From Eubacteriales bacterium (GTDB lineage: Bacteria; Bacillota; Clostridia; Lachnospirales; Vallitaleaceae), in contig JAUMXK010000019.1 of the NCBI GenBank assembly GCA_030535295.1, positions 1 to 33,491 on the forward strand: 33,491 bases of DNA. Direction: 5' to 3'. The notes beneath the pieces are model-generated. The model was given only the letters and a program-made list of their open reading frames with translations, was not told the origin of the DNA and ran no database searches. Shown here piece by piece: positions 1 through 6,905 of the stretch; the first letter of the stretch is position 1, and the number at the start of each line of letters is the position of its first letter. The position numbers were made by a program, and so were the translations under genes.

Positions 1-42
1 TGTTGCTTGCCACGCAAAATGCAAAAACTTGACACGCAAAAT
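1..42. repeat. Two 15-bp direct repeats, 22-bp period; candidate transposase end-binding sites
   Basis: The motif CTTGnCACGCAAAAT occurs at 6-20 and 28-42, differing at one position (c/a), with an exact 22-bp offset. Mu MuA binding sites are 22 bp long, and R1 and R2 abut at the right end of Mu. The repeats lie just beyond the last late gene and its terminator, which is where the right end of a Mu-like genome should be. The window opens with TG, the terminal dinucleotide of Mu ends. Assigning the function is inference. I could not find a matching inverted copy at the other edge of the window. Confidence 0.5.
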
Positions 43-94
43 AAAAAAGACTAAGGTTATAGTTTCTTCCTAATATTAATCCTTAGTCTTTTTT
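43..94. terminator. Bidirectional intrinsic terminator after the lysis genes
   Basis: A perfect 14-bp inverted repeat, AAAAAAGACTAAGG (43-56) and CCTTAGTCTTTTTT (81-94), encloses a 24-nt AT-rich loop. Either strand ends in a T run. On the minus strand it lies 45 nt past the amidase stop codon, so it would end the late transcript at the right end of the phage and also block transcription entering from outside. Confidence 0.8.
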
Positions 95-138
95 GATTTT
101 AACATTATATTCAGTTTTTTTCAGAGATTTTTGAATGG

Positions 139-912
139 CTATTTAACAGTGTTCAAATTATCTTTAACATCCGTTATAATAACCTCTTGCGTCTCCGGAT
201 TCCAGTCAACTTTCTTCTTAAAGACTTTTTCAGCAAACTCTCTGATACCGACATAGTTCCGGTTATTAATCTTCTTTCCAACAAGATTATATTTTGCACC
301 ATCGTAGGATATTTTAACTGTTTCAAGATTTTCTTCTTGTTTTTCATGAAGAACCTTATCTCTAAACTTCTCCCATTGATGATTGTTTCCACTATCTTCG
401 TTCCAGCCGACTATCCCCGGACATGGTTTTCCATTTACATCGAAATGCCTAATCAGCTCAAGATTATACTTTTTAATTAAGTATTTTGCTAGTTTAATGG
501 CATTTTCTAGTGCTTTTTCTGTAAAATAATAGTTCCCATCGTTTGGCTTTGTCATCTTTCCTGTTCGGTTATTTGAACAGATTTCTATATTGATGCAGTT
601 AGTACTCTTTGCAACTCCATAGAGTCGCCCACCTTTGGTTCTCGGGTACTTCCGTCCTCCTACGCTCCAGCAGTAGTAATTTTCAATATCTGGATTATAC
701 TGCACTATTTCATTGTCATCAACAATAAAATCTGCACTTGCTTTCGCTTCCGGTTTTGAGAACCAAGCAGCTACATTTCTCGCTGTTCCTACACGGCTTG
801 TAACACCTGCCGTGTAGTGGATTACGAGATATTTGATATTCCTTTTAGACACAAAGGTAGTATTAACTTTACTGGCGCATTTTATAATATTAAGCGATTC
901 CATGCGTTTCAC
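139..912 (-). CDS. N-acetylmuramoyl-L-alanine amidase (endolysin)
   Basis: This 257-residue endolysin should cleave the bond between N-acetylmuramic acid and L-alanine in peptidoglycan to release phage. The N-terminal Amidase_2 (PGRP-like, zinc) fold spans about residues 20-185. Visible motifs are the zinc-ligand strand KYLVIHYTAG, the central NCINIEIC strand and RHFDVNGKPCPG with the second histidine and cysteine. About residues 200-250 form a small domain (KYNLVGKKINNRNYVGIREF) resembling copper-amine-oxidase N-like repeats seen on Firmicute cell-wall enzymes; it probably binds wall. The listed start is a GTG overlapping the holin stop; the ATG at 903, 8 nt after AAGAG, is an equally good start. 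Holin lies directly upstream and a terminator downstream. Confidence 0.9.
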   Translation of the reverse strand: MKRMESLNIIKCASKVNTTFVSKRNIKYLVIHYTAGVTSRVGTARNVAAWFSKPEAKASADFIVDDNEIVQYNPDIENYYCWSVGGRKYPRTKGGRLYGVAKSTNCINIEICSNNRTGKMTKPNDGNYYFTEKALENAIKLAKYLIKKYNLELIRHFDVNGKPCPGIVGWNEDSGNNHQWEKFRDKVLHEKQEENLETVKISYDGAKYNLVGKKINNRNYVGIREFAEKVFKKKVDWNPETQEVIITDVKDNLNTVK

Positions 913-1118
913 TCTTTCACTTGATTATTACGACTTGCATCAACTAAGCCTTCGCCGATTGTGTAAGCAATTAGAGAGGATACAGCCGTTACAACTGCAA
1001 CCACTTGTTCCGTTGTAAGACTATCAACCTTAAAAGCTACCAATAATGCCGTAATAAAGCCAATTAGTGCCATCCAAAACTTTCTAGATGTTAGTTTTTG
1101 TTTCCAATTAATATTCAT
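909..1118 (-). CDS. Phage holin, phi-LC3 family
   Basis: The protein has 69 residues. It begins MNINWKQKLTSRKFWMALIG, the standard N-terminus of phi-LC3-type holins, has a hydrophobic segment at about 14-30 and a second at about 38-56, and ends in a charged tail. It would form membrane lesions that let the endolysin reach the wall. Its stop codon overlaps the GTG start of the amidase by four bases, so the two are translationally coupled in the usual holin-lysin order. A purine-rich AGGAAAGGAAAAG leader precedes the ATG. Confidence 0.88.
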   Translation of the reverse strand: MNINWKQKLTSRKFWMALIGFITALLVAFKVDSLTTEQVVAVVTAVSSLIAYTIGEGLVDASRNNQVKE

Positions 1119-1145
1119 ATCTTTTCCTTTCCTTTCCTAAAGTTT

Positions 1146-1370
1146 TTATTTGTTTTCTTCTGCTAATTCCGGATAACCAATTTTTACAAGGGCAGCTTTC
1201 ACTTGTTCTTTAAAATCGCCTTCAAAATCCGAAATGGTGTAATCTCCTTCCACAATGAGCCACGCAAACACTACCGCCATCTTTTTAATTTTTTTCATTT
1301 GCTTCACCTCCAATCTGATTAAAGTATCTATTAAAAACCAAAACATTTTAGTTTTTAACCTGTTTAACAT
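1146..1370 (-). CDS. Small tail-region protein, CD1375-like C-terminal half
   Basis: The open frame has 74 codons. The last 50 residues (from MKKIKKMAVVFAWLIVEGDY) resemble short CD1375-type proteins that sit between tail fibre and holin genes in Firmicute phages, whose function is unknown. There are two good starts in one frame. The ATG at 1370 overlaps the previous stop as TAATG and has GAGGTGAT before it. The ATG at 1298 has GGAGGTGA five bases before it. The first 24 residues of the long form are hydrophobic and basic, so the long form may be membrane-directed. I report the longer frame; the shorter (1146-1298) is closer to the family's usual length. Confidence 0.65.
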   Translation of the reverse strand: MLNRLKTKMFWFLIDTLIRLEVKQMKKIKKMAVVFAWLIVEGDYTISDFEGDFKEQVKAALVKIGYPELAEENK

Positions 1371-1732
1371 TACATCACCTCTATTTCCATGCCGGAAGGC
1401 CTTTCTTCCGCAAGCTCTCCGATTGCTTGAAGCGCGGTAAGAGATTGACTTTTTGCTATCTTCGCTTGTCTTTCGGCTTTTTCCGCCTGTTCTTTCGCTT
1501 TTTCGATTTCTTTGTTAAGCTCATCAAGCTTTTGCTGATATTCTTCTTCGAGCGTCAACGGTCTTTCGAGTTCTTTGTATACAGCACTATTTGTTTGTTC
1601 ATCATAAAATAAAACAAACTCAACACCTATCTTCTTTTCTGGCCGTGGGGGAATGTCATCTATTTTCTGCATCTTTATCTCTTTATCGTAAAACCCGATT
1701 ATTCGATTGTTTTCATCAATTAAAATGTTCAT
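1370..1732 (-). CDS. Tail-fibre-associated coiled-coil protein (hypothetical)
   Basis: This 120-residue protein starts with a short beta-rich segment (MNILIDENNRIIGFYDKEI), has a middle part rich in charged residues, and a coiled coil at about residues 60-100 dominated by Glu, Lys, Gln and Ala heptads. It lies just downstream of the probable tail fibre gene, where PBSX-like phages encode small fibre-associated or fibre-assembly proteins such as XkdW. That placement and the coiled coil suggest a fibre accessory or chaperone; no catalytic motif is visible. Its stop is coupled (TAATG) to the next gene. Confidence 0.6.
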   Translation of the reverse strand: MNILIDENNRIIGFYDKEIKMQKIDDIPPRPEKKIGVEFVLFYDEQTNSAVYKELERPLTLEEEYQQKLDELNKEIEKAKEQAEKAERQAKIAKSQSLTALQAIGELAEERPSGMEIEVM

Positions 1733-1745
1733 TTCAAGTATCCTC

Positions 1746-2960
1746 CTAATCTAAAATAACAAAATTACAGCCATACACTCCCAACATTTTTATATAGTTA
1801 TGTTCATTTTGAGGCCTGTCTGAGTACACCGCCATATAACTGACAGGACTCGAAAATGATACAATATTTGAAAACCAATCGGCTCTCTCACCCCCATTAC
1901 CTGTAATAGCTATAGGAGTCGTGTCAAACCTGTGCGTTGACGGAACACCTGAAGGGTAGCGGATGTTATCTCTTAACGAGTTTTTCAACAAATCCAAATC
2001 GTCGCTAAAGACTACATAGCCACCATAGTCACTGCTAGTATTGTGAGTAGCAACAATTAACGACACCAACGCTTTTTTAAATGGTTTTAGTATCTTATAA
2101 ATAGATATGCCATACCAATAATTATTCTTTTTTGTGTATATTTTGGTTAAAGCGTACTGCGGAAAAGTATAACTGGAGCCGTCCGATTGAGATACCCCGA
2201 AAGATATATTTTTTTCAGGATTTATTACCATCATATTATTAATTTTCTCAACAATTTGTTCTGTTGAAGCTGTTGTCGGAATTGCAATCCCCTTATTCAA
2301 TAAAACAACTGCTACCTTAAATTTATTCAGTGTTTTTGTTTTTATTTTATCCGCAAGGCTTTTAAATGTTTCGCTTGAGCTTGCCGAAATCCCTAAGCCG
2401 GTGAGAGTGTTAGCTATTGCCTTTTTACCTTCACCGGCTTGCGTAAAAGCCTCGTTTGCTTTATCTTCCACGCTGTCAAGTCTTTCTCTCAATTCATCTA
2501 CGTTCCCACCACCAAGCGGATAAATTGTGATTCTTTTTACATTGCTTTTATCCACTTTCGCAATAAAATAATTTGGATATTGAAAGTACAGCGGATGAAG
2601 GTTTTGTTCCTCCTCTGCATCAAGTGATTTTACTGTGATATTAAATCCTGAATATTGATTGCAGTTTCCGAGTGCTACATATAGGCTATAGTCCGCTCCT
2701 GTGACATTTCCATACCTCTCCCCGATGTTCGAAAACAAAAGCACGCTCCCCGCTTTTACAGTATTGTTGATTAAACTGTTTACAAATTCGCTGTCGGTGG
2801 TTAGTTGAATGCTGTCTTTAAGCCCTGACAGCCCTTCTATATTTCCAACTATCTCTTGTACTTTCTCATCCAGCTTCTCTACATTGTAATTTAAATCTTC
2901 AATATGGATAAAATCATTTTCACTAGGCTTTCGCAAGCCTAAATTGCTTGTTGTTTGCAC
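1746..2960 (-). CDS. Tail fibre / receptor-binding protein
   Basis: The protein has 404 residues. It opens MQTTSNLGLRKPSENDFIHI and then a DLNYN segment, a start very common in Firmicute phage fibres, where it attaches to the baseplate. A helical region at about 25-50 and 155-205 (VEDKANEAFTQAGEGKKAIA) is typical fibre stalk. The remainder is Gly/Ser/Asn/Tyr-rich beta sequence that would form the host-binding tip. It follows the baseplate genes and overlaps the YmfQ-like stop by one base (2960), as expected for the distal fibre. The receptor cannot be predicted. The C-terminal half matched no family I know. Confidence 0.75.
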   Translation of the reverse strand: MQTTSNLGLRKPSENDFIHIEDLNYNVEKLDEKVQEIVGNIEGLSGLKDSIQLTTDSEFVNSLINNTVKAGSVLLFSNIGERYGNVTGADYSLYVALGNCNQYSGFNITVKSLDAEEEQNLHPLYFQYPNYFIAKVDKSNVKRITIYPLGGGNVDELRERLDSVEDKANEAFTQAGEGKKAIANTLTGLGISASSSETFKSLADKIKTKTLNKFKVAVVLLNKGIAIPTTASTEQIVEKINNMMVINPEKNISFGVSQSDGSSYTFPQYALTKIYTKKNNYWYGISIYKILKPFKKALVSLIVATHNTSSDYGGYVVFSDDLDLLKNSLRDNIRYPSGVPSTHRFDTTPIAITGNGGERADWFSNIVSFSSPVSYMAVYSDRPQNEHNYIKMLGVYGCNFVILD

Positions 2961-3493
2961 TATAACACCTCATTTCTTAATTGTCCCCAGGTCTTATTTT
3001 TCACTTGTCCCCATTTTAAGCCTTTTGCCTGTTTCCATTGATTATAGAGTAACATAACATCAACCATCACATTCGCCGGTATCATCCGGTCAAGCAACTT
3101 CCTCACTTCATCGACTTTGCCCTTTGCAGCAAGTTCGACTTTAACAGTTAGTGAAAGCCCATTTAATTCGACTTTAACGCCGTTTTCACCGCAAAGAGCT
3201 TTGAGCTGTTCCATCATCTTAGCGTAAGTATAAGGCAGTTGCTCGTTGTATCTTGAGAGCACTCTAAACCGTCTTAATTCAAGGTCGTCTGTCGCTTTTG
3301 GGCTAATATTTAACATCAATTCATATCTTCCAATGGCCTGTTCGTCTGTGCTTTCAATGAACTGATTTTCCAGTGCTTGATGCGCTTTTTGCCAAAGCTT
3401 TTCAATCTCGACCTGCTCCGTTTTCATCAGCTCCTGATAATCTTTAACTTCCGCAATGACAGCCGGTAGGTAATTTATAAGTTTTCTATCCAT
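2960..3493 (-). CDS. Baseplate protein, YmfQ/XkdU-like (DUF2313)
   Basis: This 177-residue protein starts MDRKLINYLPAVIAEVKDYQ, matching the YmfQ/XkdU family (compare gpI of P2 and gp48 of Mu), which bridges baseplate wedge and fibre. The central part (DDLELRRFRVLSRYNEQLPY) and the late PANVMVDV strand are typical of the family. It ends with WKQAKGLKWGQVKNKTWGQL, a repeated W-G-x motif. It overlaps the baseplate J gene by eight bases and abuts the fibre gene, the canonical order J, YmfQ, fibre. Confidence 0.85.
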   Translation of the reverse strand: MDRKLINYLPAVIAEVKDYQELMKTEQVEIEKLWQKAHQALENQFIESTDEQAIGRYELMLNISPKATDDLELRRFRVLSRYNEQLPYTYAKMMEQLKALCGENGVKVELNGLSLTVKVELAAKGKVDEVRKLLDRMIPANVMVDVMLLYNQWKQAKGLKWGQVKNKTWGQLRNEVL

Positions 3494-4547
3494 TTATGCT
3501 ACCTCTCTTCGGTATTTGCATTTCGGCAAGTGTTAAGTTGCTTGCTTGACCGTTGAGCCTTGTATTCTGGATATCAAGCACCCCCTGAGCATTTAATATC
3601 CTTGTTTCGATTTGACTAATCCGAATCACTAGCTGAGTTTCATTCTCCCAATTTTTCGCAAGTTCAAGAAAATAATCATCAATTGTCGTTTCGATGTAAG
3701 TCCTACCTGCCTCATAGTTCCACCCACTCTGATAGGTAATTGTCGTTTGAATATTGACTGCTTGACTTGTTACTCCTTGAACCGTCACTCTATGACCAAT
3801 CGGAGCAAGACCGTAACCTTTTCCTGCGTTTTCCTGCGGATCTATCTTTTCCTGCACCTGCTGAATTAACTCACTGCTTGGCACATCGTAGTTGCTTGAT
3901 ATAATGGTTAATTTCACCGTTCCGGCTCCTTCGTGGTTTGGCGTTACTTTAACACCGCTCACACCTGAAATCGCTCTTGTCTTTTCTTTGTAATCCTGAA
4001 TATTTCCACCGAACGCCTGACTTCCAAAGCTGTCAAAATATCGTTTCCGGAAGTCTTCCGTTGGCTCTTCGTCCTCTGCCGGTATTAAGAGTTCTGATAT
4101 TATAATGCTTTCCAGATTTTCAATGTATTCCATCGGTATTAAATCAATGTTTAAGCGGTTGCCGATTACTCCCGGTTCTTCGCATTTGATTTTGTATTGT
4201 CCGGCATTGATTTTCTCTATAACAATATAATTCGCACCTTGGCTATTAAACCGCGTTCCCAAGGCCAGCTCCAACATTGCCGGCAATATTGAGATTTTTA
4301 AAACTGCATGACTTGCCTGATATGGCTTTAATCCTCGCTCTTTTGCTCTTTTAATGAGATATTCCCTGCTTGCGGTATCTGCAAAGGATTCTTTTTCATT
4401 ATTTTCGAGTTCTATATATACCATTTCAAGTTCCAAAGCAAGCGGTGCTAACGCATCATAAATAAGGCTGCCTTCCCGTTTATCCATATCTGCCGGCACT
4501 CTTGCTAACGCTCTTGTCATAATCGCTTCAAAACTGTTATCTTGCAA
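3486..4547 (-). CDS. Baseplate J family protein (XkdT-like)
   Basis: The protein has 353 residues, the usual length of baseplate J wedge proteins in PBSX-like phages. The start MQDNSFEAIMTRALARVPAD is a recognisable family N-terminus. The motif ADTASREYLIKRAKERGL, the middle EEPTEDFRKRYFDSFGSQAFGG segment and the SGVSGVKVTPNHEGAGTVKL beta region are hallmarks. It builds the wedge that surrounds the tail hub. It overlaps the DUF2634 gene upstream by 11 bases and YmfQ downstream by eight, so the baseplate operon is tightly coupled. Confidence 0.92.
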   Translation of the reverse strand: MQDNSFEAIMTRALARVPADMDKREGSLIYDALAPLALELEMVYIELENNEKESFADTASREYLIKRAKERGLKPYQASHAVLKISILPAMLELALGTRFNSQGANYIVIEKINAGQYKIKCEEPGVIGNRLNIDLIPMEYIENLESIIISELLIPAEDEEPTEDFRKRYFDSFGSQAFGGNIQDYKEKTRAISGVSGVKVTPNHEGAGTVKLTIISSNYDVPSSELIQQVQEKIDPQENAGKGYGLAPIGHRVTVQGVTSQAVNIQTTITYQSGWNYEAGRTYIETTIDDYFLELAKNWENETQLVIRISQIETRILNAQGVLDIQNTRLNGQASNLTLAEMQIPKRGSING

Positions 4548-4947
4548 GGTGAAATACCTCCTCCCTGTTTATGTTGCCGTAAATCGTTTCTACAAAAAAA
4601 GAGACTGCCAAGGCATCCCTTTCTGTAGTTTCTAACTCTTTAAACTCTTTTACGGTAACGATTCTTTCATCTCGCTCCAAGCATTCTTTGATTCGTCTGC
4701 TTAGTTCAAAAAAGACATAGTCCTTTTCTTTTCCCAATAAGTCCTCTACTGCAATACCATACTCATCATAAATATAATATCTGCCTTGTTCGGTGCTAAG
4801 CGTTTTATGGATAAACTGTTTTACCGCTTCCAACTCTGTAATACTGCCGGATATTCTTCCAGTCTTATTCATAGCGTAGGTTTTGCTTGACTGCACTGTA
4901 CCTTCGGCATTTAACCCCTCTATTTCTAACATTTGTTTTGGTATCAT
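4537..4947 (-). CDS. Baseplate wedge protein, XkdS-like (DUF2634, gp25 lysozyme-like fold)
   Basis: The protein has 136 residues. The segment GRISGSITELEAVKQFIHKT followed by LSTEQGRYYIYDEYGI is the signature of DUF2634 proteins, which occupy the position of T4 gp25/Mu gp46 in the wedge. The C-terminal half (RRIKECLERDERIVTVKEF) is the typical second helix and strand. It lies between the DUF2577 gene and baseplate J, with overlaps of four and 11 bases. The role is structural; the lysozyme-like fold in this family carries no catalytic residues. Confidence 0.88.
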   Translation of the reverse strand: MIPKQMLEIEGLNAEGTVQSSKTYAMNKTGRISGSITELEAVKQFIHKTLSTEQGRYYIYDEYGIAVEDLLGKEKDYVFFELSRRIKECLERDERIVTVKEFKELETTERDALAVSFFVETIYGNINREEVFHLAR

Positions 4948-5309
4948 AATAATAACCTTTCTTTTTTGCGGATATGGTTCGGTTTTGCCGTTTCTTTCGT
5001 TTCCACCTCATACTCAAAGAGCGTTCCGTTCTTGCCTCTTTCTGCCATCTCGTATAAATAAAAATATTCTTGACCGCCCTCGTTTTCCAGAAAGCAAAAG
5101 TTTTTATTTAAGTCTTCGTTTGTAAATATCCGGTGTGCCGGTGTAACTAAGCTATTGCCTTTTAGTTTAATCTTTCCATTTAGATAGGAAAAAGTCAGAG
5201 GTTCTAAGGATATCAATCTTGCGGTAATTACCTTTGAAAAGGCTCTTGCGTTGATTGTGCTTTCTATCAGTTCCTTTAGTGTATGAAGTAAGCTATTGAT
5301 TCCATTCAT
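4944..5309 (-). CDS. Tail/baseplate protein, XkdR-like (DUF2577)
   Basis: This 121-residue protein starts MNGINSLLHTLKELIESTIN, the helix that opens DUF2577 proteins. It then has a beta-rich stretch resembling an OB-type barrel (ARLISLEPLTFSYLNGKIKL, then SLVTPAHRIFTN). Its place between the XkdQ-like hub protein and DUF2634 matches PBSX gene order exactly. It shares base 5309 with the start of its neighbour and overlaps the next gene by four bases. It is probably a small hub or spike component; the function in the family is not established in detail. Confidence 0.8.
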   Translation of the reverse strand: MNGINSLLHTLKELIESTINARAFSKVITARLISLEPLTFSYLNGKIKLKGNSLVTPAHRIFTNEDLNKNFCFLENEGGQEYFYLYEMAERGKNGTLFEYEVETKETAKPNHIRKKERLLL

Positions 5310-6256
5310 TAAAACCGTTCTCCTTGTACTGTCAAGTCCATAAAATGATGACCACCCTCAAAGCTATGGGTCGCCTCTGTAACAAGCATGTATTCTTGAA
5401 CGGACATATCTAACGCCGCCGATATGGACACCGGAATAATTCTGCCCTCTCTGACCAGTGTATTTCCTAAGACCTTGCGAAGTTTCAGGCTCCTCTTGAC
5501 CCGGTTGTGCATTTTTAGAAGCTCTTCGGCTCTTGCTTCGATATTTTCCTTTGTTTTGACTTCTTCATAGTACTGTAACATGCCCCATTTTTCGATATTT
5601 TTCGCATCTTCCTTCGTCTTATGCTCTATGACTTTGTTTTTGCTTTCATATGCCAGCCTGATGCGGTTGTATGAGTTGTCAATACTGCTTTGTAGCTCGA
5701 AGTTCGACATATTGTTTACGGTAACCGGGTAATCGACTTTTGTCTTCGTGATATCTCTAAGACATAAACTTCCGGCTTCGTCTGCAAGGAAGAATATGTT
5801 TCCGGTGTTTTTCATGGTGATATCTCCGGCGGTCTGCAAGATTTGAAGATATTCTTTGTTTTTCTCAATTCTTTCCGGTAAAATAAATTTTGTATCTTCC
5901 ATGTATCCGGTTTTTAGTCCTCTATCCTTGCATATTTCTATCAATAGCTTAGAGTATGTTATTCCTCCGTATTGGTATGTGTCTTTGTTCTTTAAGTACC
6001 GCATTTGGTCAAAGCACACGACTTTAATTAAATTGTCTTTGTTTCTTGACTTGGTAAAGACAAAGCCTTTAAAAAAGGTAACTCCGTCCAGTTTTAAAAC
6101 AACCGGATTTCCTTCGTGAAAGGAAATGATATCATCTTTTACCACGGTAAATTCCATTTTGCCTACGGTATTTAGTGCAAAATTAACCGTAATCACGCCC
6201 TCTACCACCGGTTGATATATGGTATTCTTGTTTAAAATTAAGATTTCAACCTTCAA
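5309..6256 (-). CDS. Tail hub protein, XkdQ-like (gpD/gp27 family)
   Basis: The protein has 315 residues. The start MKVEILILNKNTIYQPVVEG and the segments HEGNPVVLKLDGVTFFKGFV and DQMRYLKNKDTYQYGGITYS identify the XkdQ/YqbQ family, the counterpart of P2 gpD and T4 gp27, which forms the trimeric hub at the tail tip. The late portion (EARAEELLKMHNRVKRSLKL) is also typical. It overlaps the LysM tail protein by 11 bases upstream and touches DUF2577 downstream. Confidence 0.88.
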   Translation of the reverse strand: MKVEILILNKNTIYQPVVEGVITVNFALNTVGKMEFTVVKDDIISFHEGNPVVLKLDGVTFFKGFVFTKSRNKDNLIKVVCFDQMRYLKNKDTYQYGGITYSKLLIEICKDRGLKTGYMEDTKFILPERIEKNKEYLQILQTAGDITMKNTGNIFFLADEAGSLCLRDITKTKVDYPVTVNNMSNFELQSSIDNSYNRIRLAYESKNKVIEHKTKEDAKNIEKWGMLQYYEEVKTKENIEARAEELLKMHNRVKRSLKLRKVLGNTLVREGRIIPVSISAALDMSVQEYMLVTEATHSFEGGHHFMDLTVQGERF

Positions 6257-6902
6257 GTTTAATCACCTGACCTACTTTAATTTTGTTCGGGTTTGTAATG
6301 CTTTCTCTATTTCTTTGGTATAGTTCACGCCATTTACTGCTATTTCCTAAATACCTTTTGGCAATCAAGGAAAGGGTATCTCCTTTTTTTACGGTATAGG
6401 TCTTTAATTCCTGATTTTTCGGTAATTCTTTATTGATTCCTTTCGTTCCGGCTTCCTGCTTTACGACTTTAACCTTTCCGGCTTCTACTTCCACTCTTTG
6501 GGTCTTAAGCGGATTCCACGCTTTTAATGTGATGTCGATTAAAATATCTTTGCCGTTTTCCGCACTCTCATCTACCTTATACTCTTCCAATGTTACATAT
6601 TGGTTCACATTGCCGGTTCTTTCCGTGTTTAACACTTGGAATAAAAAAGGATTCGCCTTACTCTTTAAATTACTTAATTTTTGAAGCATTTCCTCTTGCG
6701 GTATTCGGTTTATGCTCAAAGGGCTGTTTGCATCAAACGGAAGCCAAAAGGAAAACGAAAACTCCGTTAATCCCGGTTTTTCTGTCAAGTTGTATTCTTC
6801 TCCGTTTGCCAGCTGCACCGTTTTATTCTTGTTTACGATTTGCGTCACCAGTTGCCCCGGAGTGATAGGAAGAAGCACTCCGTCAATATAAAACTTTTGC
6901 AT
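6246..6902 (-). CDS. LysM-domain tail protein (XkdP-like)
   Basis: The protein has 218 residues. The N-terminal part (FYIDGVLLPITPGQLVTQIV) is the tail-tube-like XkdP/YqbP domain and the last 50 residues form one LysM repeat (TYTVKKGDTLSLIAKRYLGN ending in VGQVIKLEG). LysM binds peptidoglycan or N-acetylglucosamine, and in contractile tails this protein connects tube, hub and cell wall. It lies between the tape measure and the hub protein as in PBSX, and its length is normal for the family. Confidence 0.92.
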   Translation of the reverse strand: MQKFYIDGVLLPITPGQLVTQIVNKNKTVQLANGEEYNLTEKPGLTEFSFSFWLPFDANSPLSINRIPQEEMLQKLSNLKSKANPFLFQVLNTERTGNVNQYVTLEEYKVDESAENGKDILIDITLKAWNPLKTQRVEVEAGKVKVVKQEAGTKGINKELPKNQELKTYTVKKGDTLSLIAKRYLGNSSKWRELYQRNRESITNPNKIKVGQVIKLEG

Positions 6903-6905
6903 ATC

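Noticed and set aside
187..480. 97-codon plus-strand ORF opposite the amidase
   Set aside because: The amidase motifs are unambiguous on the other strand; this frame has no matching start context.
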